From CBDVAK01 sp965371945 (GTDB lineage Bacteria > Pseudomonadota > Gammaproteobacteria > Competibacterales > JAHEDQ01), in NCBI GenBank assembly GCA_965371945.1, contig CBDVAK010000061.1, forward strand, positions 1 to 14,158: DNA of 14,158 nucleotides. The letters are read 5' to 3'. Position 1 is the stretch's first letter. Every line of letters begins with the position of its first letter. Positions 7,316-14,158 of the stretch are shown piece by piece. The notes below the pieces were generated by a model. It saw only the letters and a program-made list of their open reading frames with translations, was not told where the DNA came from and ran no database searches. The position numbers and the translations under genes are program-made.

Positions 7316-8877
7316 AAGTGGCCTGGATCGTGGCTGTATGGCTGTCGGCGCTGACAGCGACCGCCAGTGCCATGACGGACCAGCCAACAGCGGCTATGGG
7401 GCTGTACCAACAGTACTGCGCGACCTGTCATGGCAACGACCGGCTCGGCGGCACGGGCCCGGCCTTGTTGCCAGGCAATCTGGTCCGTCTGCAACCCCGC
7501 AAAGCGGTGCGCAGCATCGCCGAGGGACTGCCTGCGACCCAGATGCCCGCTTTCGGTGAGCAACTCGACAACCAGCAGATTCAGTCACTGGTCGAGCTCA
7601 TCTACACGCCACTTGCCGAAGTACCCCGTTGGGGTCTGCCAGAAATCCGCGCCAGCCGTGTACAGCACGTTGACCCTGAAGAGCTGGTCGATACCCCGGT
7701 ATTCGAGGCCGATCCGCAGAACCTGTTCGTGGTGGTCGAACTGGGTGATCATCACGCCACCATTCTGGACGGCGATCGCTTCGAACCCATCCATCGCTTC
7801 GCCACCCGCTATGCCCTGCACGGCGGACCCAAGTTCTCACCGGACGGTCGCTACGTCTATTTTGCCTCCCGTGACGGTTGGGTCAGCAAATTCGACCTCT
7901 ACAACCTCAAGACAGTCACAGAGATCCGCGCTGGTATCAACACCCGCAACCTGGCGGTATCCGCCGACGGCCGCTACGTGCTGGTCGGCAACTATCTGCC
8001 GCACACGCTGGTGATACTGGATGCCAGGGACCTGCAACCGGTCAGGCTGATCGCGGTCACGGATGTCGAGGGCAACAGTTCGCGGGTCAGCGCGGTATAT
8101 ACGGCGCCTCCGCGTCATAGTTTCATTGTCGCGCTCAAGGACATCGCCGAAGTCTGGGAGATCCCGTACAACGACCCGGCGCTTGCGGTGTACCGCGGCC
8201 CCATGCACGACTATGAGACCGAATCCGGCGAGAACCCGAAGGTGGATGCCGACCGGTTTCCAATCCGGCGCATCGTGCTGGAGGATTATCTGGATGACTT
8301 TTTTTTCGACCCTCCCTACCGCAACCTGATCGGCGCCTCACGCGATGGCGGTGGCCAGGTCGTCGATCTCGACCAGGGCCGGGTCATCGCCAAACTCGAC
8401 ATCCCCGGCATGCCCCATCTGGGCTCGGGTATCAGCTGGGATTACCAGGGCCGGCCGATCGTGGTGACACCCAACTTCAAGGAAAGCCGGCTGAGCGTCA
8501 TCGACATGCAGGACTGGAAAGTCATCAAGCGCATCGACACGCTGGGCCCGGGTTTCTTCATGCGCAGTCATGAAAACTCGCGTTACGCCTGGAGCGATGT
8601 CTTTTTCGGACCCAACCGCGATGCGGTGCACATACTCGACAAGCAAACCCTGGAAATCGTGCGCACCCTGCGCCCGGTTCCAGGCAAGACCGCGGCACAC
8701 ATCGAGTTCACCCGTGATGGCCGCTACGCGCTGCTGAGCATCTGGGACCCCGACGGTGCGCTCATCGTCTATGACGCCGAGACCCTGGAAGAAGTCAAGC
8801 GCCTGCCCATGAGCAAACCTTCGGGAAAATACAACGTCTACAACAAAACCCACTACTCCCGCGGTACCAGTCACTAG
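7312..8877 (+). CDS. nirN: NirN, cytochrome c/d1 protein for last step of heme d1
   Basis: A 521-residue periplasmic paralogue of NirS. Residues 1-20 form a signal peptide. A cytochrome c domain carries CATCH (36-40), with M78 in TQMPAF as probable axial ligand. A d1-type propeller fills the rest and ends in KPSGKYNVYNKTHY, much like the NirS C-terminus. NirN oxidises the dihydro-heme d1 precursor to heme d1 and takes part in delivering it to NirS. Conserved elements include YALHGGPKFSPDGRYVYFASRDGW, cited here only by its key His in LHGG. It is distinguished from a second nitrite reductase by its position at the end of the nir cluster and its NirN-like sequence. Eight Ts in a row (8299-8306) encode part of DDFFFDPP without breaking the frame. 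The ATG overlaps nirE by ATGA. Confidence 0.93.
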   Translation: MKVAWIVAVWLSALTATASAMTDQPTAAMGLYQQYCATCHGNDRLGGTGPALLPGNLVRLQPRKAVRSIAEGLPATQMPAFGEQLDNQQIQSLVELIYTPLAEVPRWGLPEIRASRVQHVDPEELVDTPVFEADPQNLFVVVELGDHHATILDGDRFEPIHRFATRYALHGGPKFSPDGRYVYFASRDGWVSKFDLYNLKTVTEIRAGINTRNLAVSADGRYVLVGNYLPHTLVILDARDLQPVRLIAVTDVEGNSSRVSAVYTAPPRHSFIVALKDIAEVWEIPYNDPALAVYRGPMHDYETESGENPKVDADRFPIRRIVLEDYLDDFFFDPPYRNLIGASRDGGGQVVDLDQGRVIAKLDIPGMPHLGSGISWDYQGRPIVVTPNFKESRLSVIDMQDWKVIKRIDTLGPGFFMRSHENSRYAWSDVFFGPNRDAVHILDKQTLEIVRTLRPVPGKTAAHIEFTRDGRYALLSIWDPDGALIVYDAETLEEVKRLPMSKPSGKYNVYNKTHYSRGTSH

Positions 8878-8971
8878 CAACAACCGGGCGCCTCGGTCGG
8901 TGTACCATGTGTCTCCCGGCGCAGCGCGGCAACAGGCGGTCCGCTGCAATACGTCGCAACGGACACCCCGT

Positions 8972-9457
8972 TTGAACGAGATTGAGCAAAAGCCGGTTTG
9001 GTTGCCAACGGTCGGCAGCGAATGCCGGGTCACCAGCCTGGGTGGAAACAGCCGGGTTTCGCAGCGGCTGGCGCAAATGGGCGTGTTGCCAGGTGTTCGC
9101 CTGACCGTCACGCGGGTGGCGCCGTTTGGTGCCACGGTGGGTGTCAGGCTCGACCAGGGGGCACAGATCGCGTTGCGTACCAGCGAGTTGCACAAGCTGG
9201 GTTGCGAACCACTGGTCCTGCCGCTGTCACAGATCGCGTTGTGGAGCGAGCGCCGCTTTCGTGTCGTCAGCCTTGCCAGCGGCAGGCGACACCGGCAACG
9301 CCTGCAGGCGCTCGGGGTCGGTGTCGGAGTAATTCTTGAACTGGAAGGAGACAAGAGCTGGCCGCTGCGACTCAGTACCGGCTCCCACCCTCGCCCTTTC
9401 GAGCTCGGATTGGGCGCCGCGGAGAAGATACTGGTGAGCCGTGCCGATGCCGACTGA
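8972..9457 (+). CDS. feoA: Tandem-domain FeoA-like protein
   Basis: FeoA proteins are small SH3-like cytoplasmic partners of the ferrous iron transporter FeoB. Most are 75-90 residues long. This one is about 161 and contains two FeoA-like domains. Domain 1 is at 11-78, with QRLAQMGVLPGVRLTV and the VAPFGATVGV strand. Domain 2 is at 86-157, with QRLQALGVGVGVILEL and a more divergent end. Its stop overlaps the start of feoB. No good in-frame ATG exists. TTG at 8972 is preferred because the first domain starts soon after it, but no strong ribosome site is visible. GTG at 8900 or 8909 would add over 20 residues with no family similarity. The gap from nirN is 94 bases with no terminator or clear Fur box seen, so read-through from nirJEN is possible. 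Confidence 0.8.
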   Translation: MNEIEQKPVWLPTVGSECRVTSLGGNSRVSQRLAQMGVLPGVRLTVTRVAPFGATVGVRLDQGAQIALRTSELHKLGCEPLVLPLSQIALWSERRFRVVSLASGRRHRQRLQALGVGVGVILELEGDKSWPLRLSTGSHPRPFELGLGAAEKILVSRADAD

Positions 9458-11447
9458 CCCGTCACACCCGCGAGTGGCGCTGGTTGCCATCCCCAACACC
9501 GGCAAGACCACCCTGTTCAACCGTCTGACCGGCGCCAGTCAGAGCACCGGCAACTGGCCGGGTGTGTCGGTGGCACGCAAGAGTGGCGAGTTCGCGCTGG
9601 GCGAATTCACGGTCGAACTGATCGATCTGCCCGGTGCCTACTCTCTGACGCCGATGACCGAGGAAGAGCGGGTGGTGCGCCGTTTCTTTCTCGACACGCC
9701 GCCGGATGCAGTCATCAATCTGGTCGACGCCCGCAACCTCTATCGTGGCCTCGGGCTGAGCCTGCAGGTGGCTAACAGCGGTCTGCCCATGGTGGTGGCG
9801 GTCAACATGATGGACGAAGCACGCGCTCAGGGTCTGGACCTGGATCTGGCGGCACTTGCGGAGCACCTCGGTGTGCCGGTAGTCGGTATCTCCGCGCGCT
9901 CCGGCGAGGGCATTCCGGCGCTCGAGCAAGCGCTGTATCAGCTGCTCAAGCATGCGATCAGGACCCGACCACCGCACATCTCGTGCCCACCGGTGCTGGA
10001 AGCGGCAATCGAGGACCTGGCCCCACGGGCGGCCGCGCTCGCGCCCGGCTCACCGCTCAATCCGGGCTTCCTGGCCATGCGCTTGTTGGAAGAGCCCACC
10101 GCTCCGGCCGGCAACGGTCTGCAACAACAGGTGCTTGACTGGCGTGATCGCGTGGAGGCGGTGACCCGGACATCGCTGCCCATCACCTGCGCCGGCTGCC
10201 GCTTCAATGCCGCCCGCGGGCTGGTCATGGAGACATCTGGACAACATCCCGCGCAGCCAGACGCACTCAGCGAACGCCTCGACAGGATACTGTTGCACCG
10301 CTGGCTGGGGCTGCCGCTGTTCGTGGTATTCATGGCTTTGTTGTTTCAGGCTATTTACGGGTTCGGCACGCCCTTGCAGGGTCTGCTGGCCGCAGGCTTC
10401 GAAGCCACCGGTAACCGGCTCGCGGGCAGCGCAATGATGTCCGCGCTACCTGCCTGGCTGCAGAGTTTTCTGCTGGACGGATTGTGGCAGGGGCTGGCGG
10501 TGGTGATCTCTTTTCTGCCGCTGATCATCCTCTTTTTCGTATTCATGTCGATCATCGAGGACAGCGGCTACCTGGCCCGGGCCGCGTTTTTGATGGATCG
10601 TTTGATGCACCGCCTCGGCCTCGACGGCAAGGCATTCATCAACCTGTTGCTGGGATTCGGTTGCAATGTCCCGGCGGTGATGGGCACCCGCATCCTGTCG
10701 AGCCGTTACAACCGGGTCATCACCATGCTGCTGATCCCCTTTACCCTGTGCAGCGCCCGCTTGCAGGTGTTTGTATTTCTGGTCGCCATCCTGTTCACTC
10801 CGCAGGCCGCACCGTGGGTGATGCTGGGATTGTATCTGTTGAGCTTCGCGGCGATCATCGTTGTCGGCCTGTTGCTGCGACTGTTTCGCATCGCCGGCAA
10901 GCCCGAACCCTTCATCATGGAGATCCCCCCCTATCGGCTCCCGACCGTGCGCGGCGTCGCCTTGCGCAGCTGGCACGAATTGAAGGATTTTCTCTACCGA
11001 GCCTCGACCCTCATCGTGTTGGGTGTGGCGGCCGTGTGGCTGTTGACCCATATCCCGACCGACCAACCCGTCGCCGGCCCAGGTACCTGGGCCGGACAGA
11101 TCGGCCTCCTGCTGGCGCCGGTGTTCGAACCTCTGGGGATAGGCTGGCACGAAACCCTGGCTTTGTTGTTCGGGTTCATCGCCAAGGAGATCGTGATCGG
11201 TGCGATGGCGGTGATTTATGGTGGCGCCACCGAACTCGGTGCCCAAATCGCGGCGGAGATCACCCCGTTGCAAGGCTTGAGCTTTATGGTGTTCGTGCTG
11301 CTGTATACCCCCTGTATCGCCACTATCTCGGCCATCCGCGCCGAATCACGAAGCTGGCGCATCACCCTGCTGAGCCTGACCCTGGGGCTGGGAGCCGCGT
11401 GGCTGGCCAGCTTTGCGGTCTACCGGGTCGGCCTGGTTTTCTCCTGA
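9447..11447 (+). CDS. feoB: Ferrous iron transporter FeoB
   Basis: A 666-residue inner-membrane Fe(II) uptake protein with an N-terminal G domain. The Walker A is AIPNTGKT (14-21), with Ala where most FeoB proteins have Gly. G3 is DLPG (60-63), G4 is NMMD (120-123) and G5 is ISA (148-150). A helical spacer (about 160-275) precedes the membrane part, whose hydrophobic segments start near 288. The first gate motif has GFGCNVPA (C406) and PFTLCSARLQVF (C435). The second has FIAKE and LYTPCIATISAI (C623). The more usual form of the C435 block is CGARLPV, so S and Q are substitutions here. The length is at the short end for FeoB. ATG at 9447 is chosen because GGTGAG (9433-9438) lies eight bases upstream; GTG at 9441 is possible. 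It overlaps the feoA-like gene by 11 bases. Confidence 0.94.
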   Translation: MPTDPSHPRVALVAIPNTGKTTLFNRLTGASQSTGNWPGVSVARKSGEFALGEFTVELIDLPGAYSLTPMTEEERVVRRFFLDTPPDAVINLVDARNLYRGLGLSLQVANSGLPMVVAVNMMDEARAQGLDLDLAALAEHLGVPVVGISARSGEGIPALEQALYQLLKHAIRTRPPHISCPPVLEAAIEDLAPRAAALAPGSPLNPGFLAMRLLEEPTAPAGNGLQQQVLDWRDRVEAVTRTSLPITCAGCRFNAARGLVMETSGQHPAQPDALSERLDRILLHRWLGLPLFVVFMALLFQAIYGFGTPLQGLLAAGFEATGNRLAGSAMMSALPAWLQSFLLDGLWQGLAVVISFLPLIILFFVFMSIIEDSGYLARAAFLMDRLMHRLGLDGKAFINLLLGFGCNVPAVMGTRILSSRYNRVITMLLIPFTLCSARLQVFVFLVAILFTPQAAPWVMLGLYLLSFAAIIVVGLLLRLFRIAGKPEPFIMEIPPYRLPTVRGVALRSWHELKDFLYRASTLIVLGVAAVWLLTHIPTDQPVAGPGTWAGQIGLLLAPVFEPLGIGWHETLALLFGFIAKEIVIGAMAVIYGGATELGAQIAAEITPLQGLSFMVFVLLYTPCIATISAIRAESRSWRITLLSLTLGLGAAWLASFAVYRVGLVFS

Positions 11448-11459
11448 GGGCGTAACCGA

Positions 11460-12491
11460 GTGCCTCAACGGAGCGTCGTAGACAACGAAGGCATCCGCGC
11501 GCGACCCGCGCCCGCCAGCCCGGTTACCGGGGAGCCCGGAGCTATTGTCTATCAAGATCTGCGCGATGCATTGTTTGGTGTTGCCGGAACCTGGTCGATA
11601 AGACGATCCGCCCGCGGGGACCTGATGTGGCTGGACCCTCAGCCGATCGCCGAGGATCTGCCGCTGCTCTACCAGAGCTACCCGACCCATGGGGCCACCG
11701 CTCAGCAAGCCGTTGCGGCGCATCGTGGCCGGGAGTGGCGGCGACGGTGCATCCTGGCGGTACGGTGTGGTTATGAGCCGTCGTCGCCCTGGCAGCCAAT
11801 CCTGGGCAGAATCCTGGGGCTGTCACCCGCGTGGCTGGAAGACGCAAGACAATGCGTGCAATGGATCGACGGGCCGGCCGGGAAACTGCTGGATGTGGGC
11901 TGTGGTAACGGCACTTTCCTGGCCACCATGCGCCAGCGCGGCTGGAGCACCACCGGTGTAGAGTTCGACCCGGTGAGTGCCACCCGGGCACGCGAGTCCG
12001 GATCGCGGGTATTCGAGGGTTCACTCCAGGATGCGGGTTTCGGTGAGCACAGCTTTGACGTAGTCACCATGGTTCATGTCATCGAGCACCTGCCGGATCC
12101 ACGCCAGATACTGGCCGAATGCTTTCGCATCCTGCGCCCCGGTGGCCGTCTGCAACTGATCACCCCCAACATCCATGCCCTTGGCCATCAGGAGTTTGGT
12201 CGGAGCTGGCGCGGTCTGGAGATCCCGCGTCACCTGCTGTTGTTCTCGCTGCCCGGTCTCGCTTCGCTGTGTACGGAAACCGGGTTCTGCTCCCTGGTCG
12301 AAACAACGCTGGGCCGCATGGCACGGCCCATGTGGCTGGCCAGCCATGCGATCGCCTGTGATAGCGGTGAACCACAACCCTGCGCCGAGCCCCGCACCCG
12401 GGCACGTGATTTTCAGCGACGCGAACAAAGCGCCCTGCCAGACACCGACTGTGGAGAGGAGATTCTGGTCCTGACCCGGAAACCGGGGTAG
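11460..12491 (+). CDS. Class I SAM-dependent methyltransferase, degenerate zinc ribbon
   Basis: A 343-residue protein with a Rossmann-type methyltransferase core. Motif I is LLDVGCGNGTFL (143-154), the acidic end of strand 2 is GVEFDP (166-171), the post-motif is VIEHLPDP (207-214) and motif III is LRPGGRLQLITPN (225-237). The N-terminus (20-76) resembles the front domain of a methyltransferase group in which two Cys pairs form a zinc ribbon before LFGVxGxW and LWLDP. Here those places read SPVTGEPG and RRSARGDLMWLDP, so all four cysteines are missing. The substrate is unknown. Relatives often sit in cell-surface sugar or quinone-related loci, and this context points to neither. The GTG at 11460 has GAGGG (11446-11450) upstream and is 12 bases after feoB, so the two are probably co-transcribed. 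Confidence 0.8.
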   Translation: MPQRSVVDNEGIRARPAPASPVTGEPGAIVYQDLRDALFGVAGTWSIRRSARGDLMWLDPQPIAEDLPLLYQSYPTHGATAQQAVAAHRGREWRRRCILAVRCGYEPSSPWQPILGRILGLSPAWLEDARQCVQWIDGPAGKLLDVGCGNGTFLATMRQRGWSTTGVEFDPVSATRARESGSRVFEGSLQDAGFGEHSFDVVTMVHVIEHLPDPRQILAECFRILRPGGRLQLITPNIHALGHQEFGRSWRGLEIPRHLLLFSLPGLASLCTETGFCSLVETTLGRMARPMWLASHAIACDSGEPQPCAEPRTRARDFQRREQSALPDTDCGEEILVLTRKPG

Positions 12492-12557
12492 GACCGGCTA
12501 CGGTCATCTCCACGGACGGCGTTCATCGGCATGCGATCATCAACTCAAGCGGGTGAT

Positions 12558-12571
12558 TTGACCGGAATCAA
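12558..12571 (+). promoter_or_regulatory. FNR/DNR-type box upstream of rubredoxin
   Basis: TTGACCGGAATCAA fits TTGAY-N4-RTCAA at every fixed position. It lies in the 186-base gap between the methyltransferase and the rubredoxin, 106 bases before the rubredoxin ATG. A class II arrangement would put the transcript start near 12606. The -10 region there is poor (TCGACT at 12593-12598, 3/6). Apart from this box and the ribosome site at 12664-12669, nothing clear was seen in this gap. Confidence 0.7.
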
Positions 12572-12677
12572 GGCGGCATGGATGATGGAAAATCGACTGC
12601 ATTGCGATAGCACAGGCTGCGGGGCGCTCCCGTGTGCACCCGCGACCATGCCGCTCTATTGACAGAGGTATCGCTTG

Positions 12678-12842
12678 ATGAGGAAGTACCAATGCATCAT
12701 CTGTGGCTTTGTCTACGATGAGGCCGAGGGCCTGCCCGAGGACGGCATCGCACCGGGCACCGCCTGGGACGAGATCCCGGAGGACTGGGCCTGCCCGGAC
12801 TGCGGTGTCGGCAAAAGTGAATTCGAAATGATCGAGATCTGA
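12678..12842 (+). CDS. Rubredoxin
   Basis: A 54-residue single-iron electron-transfer protein of the cytoplasm. Two CxxC knuckles, CIICG (C6, C9) and CPDCG (C39, C42), bind one iron. The conserved core YxCxxCGFVYDEAEG, PGTAWDEIPEDWACP and the closing KSEFEMI all fit typical bacterial rubredoxins, and the length is normal. The ATG at 12678 has AGAGGT (12664-12669) eight bases upstream. Rubredoxins pass electrons from rubredoxin reductase to partners such as alkane hydroxylases, flavodiiron NO/O2 reductases or superoxide reductases. No such partner is in the window. The next gene encodes the reductase, and an FNR/DNR-type box lies upstream, which points to low-oxygen or NO-linked expression. 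The stop codon overlaps the first base of a long palindrome. Confidence 0.96.
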   Translation: MRKYQCIICGFVYDEAEGLPEDGIAPGTAWDEIPEDWACPDCGVGKSEFEMIEI

Positions 12843-13000
12843 GGCGATTTCTGTCAACAAAGTTACCAGCGTACTTGTCTTTTCGCCCGTCTTCGGCGTT
12901 GCGACAGCCCTCACATAGCCCTGCTATGCTCTTGCTGACGCGCCTTGAATACGAACGAAAATGCTACGCAATCTGGTAACTTTGTTTCCGCCAATCGCCT
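12842..13000. repeat. Long imperfect palindromic element (MITE/REP-like)
   Basis: A 159-base stretch with two-fold symmetry about base 12921. Outer arms AGGCGATT (12842-12849) and AATCGCCT (12993-13000) are exact complements. The next arms, AACAAAGTTACCAG (12856-12869) and CTGGTAACTTTGTT (12973-12986), are also exact. CAGC/GCTG (12905-12908 and 12934-12937) and the centre CATAGC-CCT-GCTATG (12914-12928) complete the dyad. The segments between match partly. Its high symmetry and lack of coding content suggest a small non-autonomous palindromic repeat that could form a cruciform or a long RNA hairpin between rubredoxin and its reductase. No target-site duplication is obvious. Confidence 0.8.
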
Positions 13001-13016
13001 GAGACGGAGCCACCGC

Positions 13017-14158
13017 GTGAATCCCATCGTCATCATCGGTACCGGGCTGGCCGGCTACACGCTGGCCCGCGAGCTGCGCAAGCTGGACCAGGAAACGCCA
13101 TTGACTCTGATCACCGCTGACGACGGGCGTTCATATTCCAAACCGATGCTGTCGACCGCACTGGCAAGCGGCAAGGATGCCAACTCTCTGGCCATGGCCG
13201 ACGCCGACGCCATGGCCTTGCGACTCGATGCTACGGTGACCACTTACACCCGGGTTGCAGGTATCGACACGGATGCACGGACGCTGTCGGCGGGTGGCGA
13301 GACGACCCGCTACTCCGCCCTGGTCATGGCGACGGGCGCCAACCCCATCGTACTGCCATTGCAGGGGAAGGCCCGATCGCAGATCCTGCAAGTCAACAAC
13401 CTGCAAGACTACGCAGTCTTTCGCGACCGCCTGCAGGGATGCCGGCGGGTGACAATCATCGGCGCCGGATTGATCGGCTGCGAATTCGCCAACGACCTGG
13501 TCGGACAGGGTATCGAGGTGGATGTGATTGGCATGGGCGCCACCCCGCTGGACACGCTGATTTCCGCGCCCGCCGGCAGCGATGTGGAACGCCACCTGGA
13601 CGCAGCCGGGGTACGCTGGTATCTGCAAACCACGGTAACCGCGGTTGAACAGGATGGCCAGAACCTGCGGGTCATCCTGGACCAGGGTAAGTCAATAGAC
13701 ACCGACCTGGTGTTGTCCGCCGTGGGGCTGCGCCCCGACATCGAGCTGGCCCGCGAGGCAGGACTGCGCATCGACCAGGGCATCATCACCAACGATCGCC
13801 TGGCAACCAGCGCCGAGGACGTTTATGCCATCGGGGACTGCGCCGAGGTGAACGGCGTGGTGCGTTTGTTTGTGATGCCAATCATGCACGGTGCCCGGGC
13901 ACTGGCCAAAACGCTATGCGGGTCGCCAACCGCGGCGATCTATCCGGTGATGCCGGTAGTCGTCAAGACGCCGGCCAGACCGGTGGTAGTCAGCTCGGGT
14001 ATTGGCGACTGGTCTTGCGAGAGCAGTGCCGAAGGGGTCCGCTGTCTTCAGCACCAGGGAAAGGAGATGACTGGCTTCTGCCTGACCGGAGAGCGTGTCT
14101 CCGAAAAACAGACGCTGACGCGATCATTGTCGACCCATCCGGATCCGGCCTCCCTGCC
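13017..14158 (+). CDS. rubB: Rubredoxin-NAD(+) reductase, FAD-dependent (3' end missing)
   Basis: A flavoprotein of the pyridine nucleotide-disulfide oxidoreductase fold that moves electrons from NADH to rubredoxin. The frame stays open to the window edge after 380 codons. RubB/AlkT-type enzymes have about 385 residues, so only a few are likely missing. The FAD-binding motif is IIGTGLAGY (6-14), the NAD(H) motif is IIGAGLIGCEFA (147-158), and the second FAD contact is YAIGDCAE (270-277). The C-terminal part with YPVMPVVVKTPARPVVV is typical of rubredoxin reductases rather than of ferredoxin or nitrite reductase flavoproteins. GTG at 13017 is chosen because GGAG (13006-13009) lies seven bases upstream and the FAD motif starts at residue 6. 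It follows the palindromic element closely and may be co-transcribed with rubredoxin. Confidence 0.9.
   Translation, partial: MNPIVIIGTGLAGYTLARELRKLDQETPLTLITADDGRSYSKPMLSTALASGKDANSLAMADADAMALRLDATVTTYTRVAGIDTDARTLSAGGETTRYSALVMATGANPIVLPLQGKARSQILQVNNLQDYAVFRDRLQGCRRVTIIGAGLIGCEFANDLVGQGIEVDVIGMGATPLDTLISAPAGSDVERHLDAAGVRWYLQTTVTAVEQDGQNLRVILDQGKSIDTDLVLSAVGLRPDIELAREAGLRIDQGIITNDRLATSAEDVYAIGDCAEVNGVVRLFVMPIMHGARALAKTLCGSPTAAIYPVMPVVVKTPARPVVVSSGIGDWSCESSAEGVRCLQHQGKEMTGFCLTGERVSEKQTLTRSLSTHPDPASL

Noticed and set aside
8299..8306. Run of eight T in nirN as a possible frameshift site
   Set aside because: The frame continues cleanly on both sides with conserved d1-domain sequence, and no alternative product of interest is seen.
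8338..9465. A 375-codon - strand open frame over the end of nirN and the feoA-like gene
   Set aside because: It crosses two well-supported + strand genes, has low-complexity composition and no recognisable motif.
12492..12505. Hairpin GACCG-GCTA-CGGTC after the methyltransferase as a terminator
   Set aside because: The stem has only five pairs and no T tract follows.
13101..13114. TTGACTCTGATCAC, a near match to the FNR/DNR box
   Set aside because: It has one wrong fixed base and lies inside the rubredoxin reductase coding region with no gene start nearby.

Overview
The window is a denitrification locus. It carries most of a cytochrome cd1 nitrite reductase gene and what looks like a complete set of heme d1 biosynthesis genes, followed by a ferrous-iron uptake pair, a methyltransferase, and a rubredoxin with its reductase. 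All genes recognised are on the + strand. The sequence is GC-rich. The gene order nirS-C-F-D-L-G-H-J-E-N matches that known from Pseudomonas. The host is therefore most likely a denitrifying proteobacterium, probably a gammaproteobacterium, but nothing here fixes the genus.

Layout: (1) 1-1412 is the 3' part of nirS, closed by a strong rho-independent terminator at 1432-1464. (2) 1465-1627 is a promoter region with a perfect FNR/DNR-type box (1534-1547). (3) 1628-5148 holds nirC, nirF, a fused nirD-nirL gene, nirG and nirH. Each neighbouring pair overlaps by the four bases GTGA. (4) A second perfect FNR/DNR-type box (5145-5158) overlaps the nirH stop codon. It should give nirJ, nirE and nirN (5232-8877) their own promoter. 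(5) 8972-11447 holds a tandem-domain FeoA and FeoB, followed by a SAM-dependent methyltransferase (11460-12491). (6) A third perfect box (12558-12571) precedes a 54-residue rubredoxin (12678-12842). A 159-base palindromic element (12842-13000) separates that gene from a rubredoxin reductase gene running off the right edge.

How the genes work together: NirE methylates uroporphyrinogen III to precorrin-2. The siroheme made from it is decarboxylated by NirD-NirL, NirG and NirH. NirJ (radical SAM) replaces two propionates by oxo groups. Periplasmic NirF and NirN complete heme d1, and NirC is a small periplasmic c-type cytochrome of the system. The product goes into NirS, which reduces nitrite to NO. 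FeoA/FeoB could supply the ferrous iron this pathway consumes. The rubredoxin/reductase pair is an NADH-linked electron carrier that appears to share the same anaerobic/NO-type control.

The nir pathway is well known and no wholly new system was found. The points worth a second look are the three promoter-placed FNR/DNR boxes (one controlling a rubredoxin), the tandem FeoA beside the d1 genes, the long palindromic repeat, and a methyltransferase whose zinc-ribbon cysteines all appear lost.
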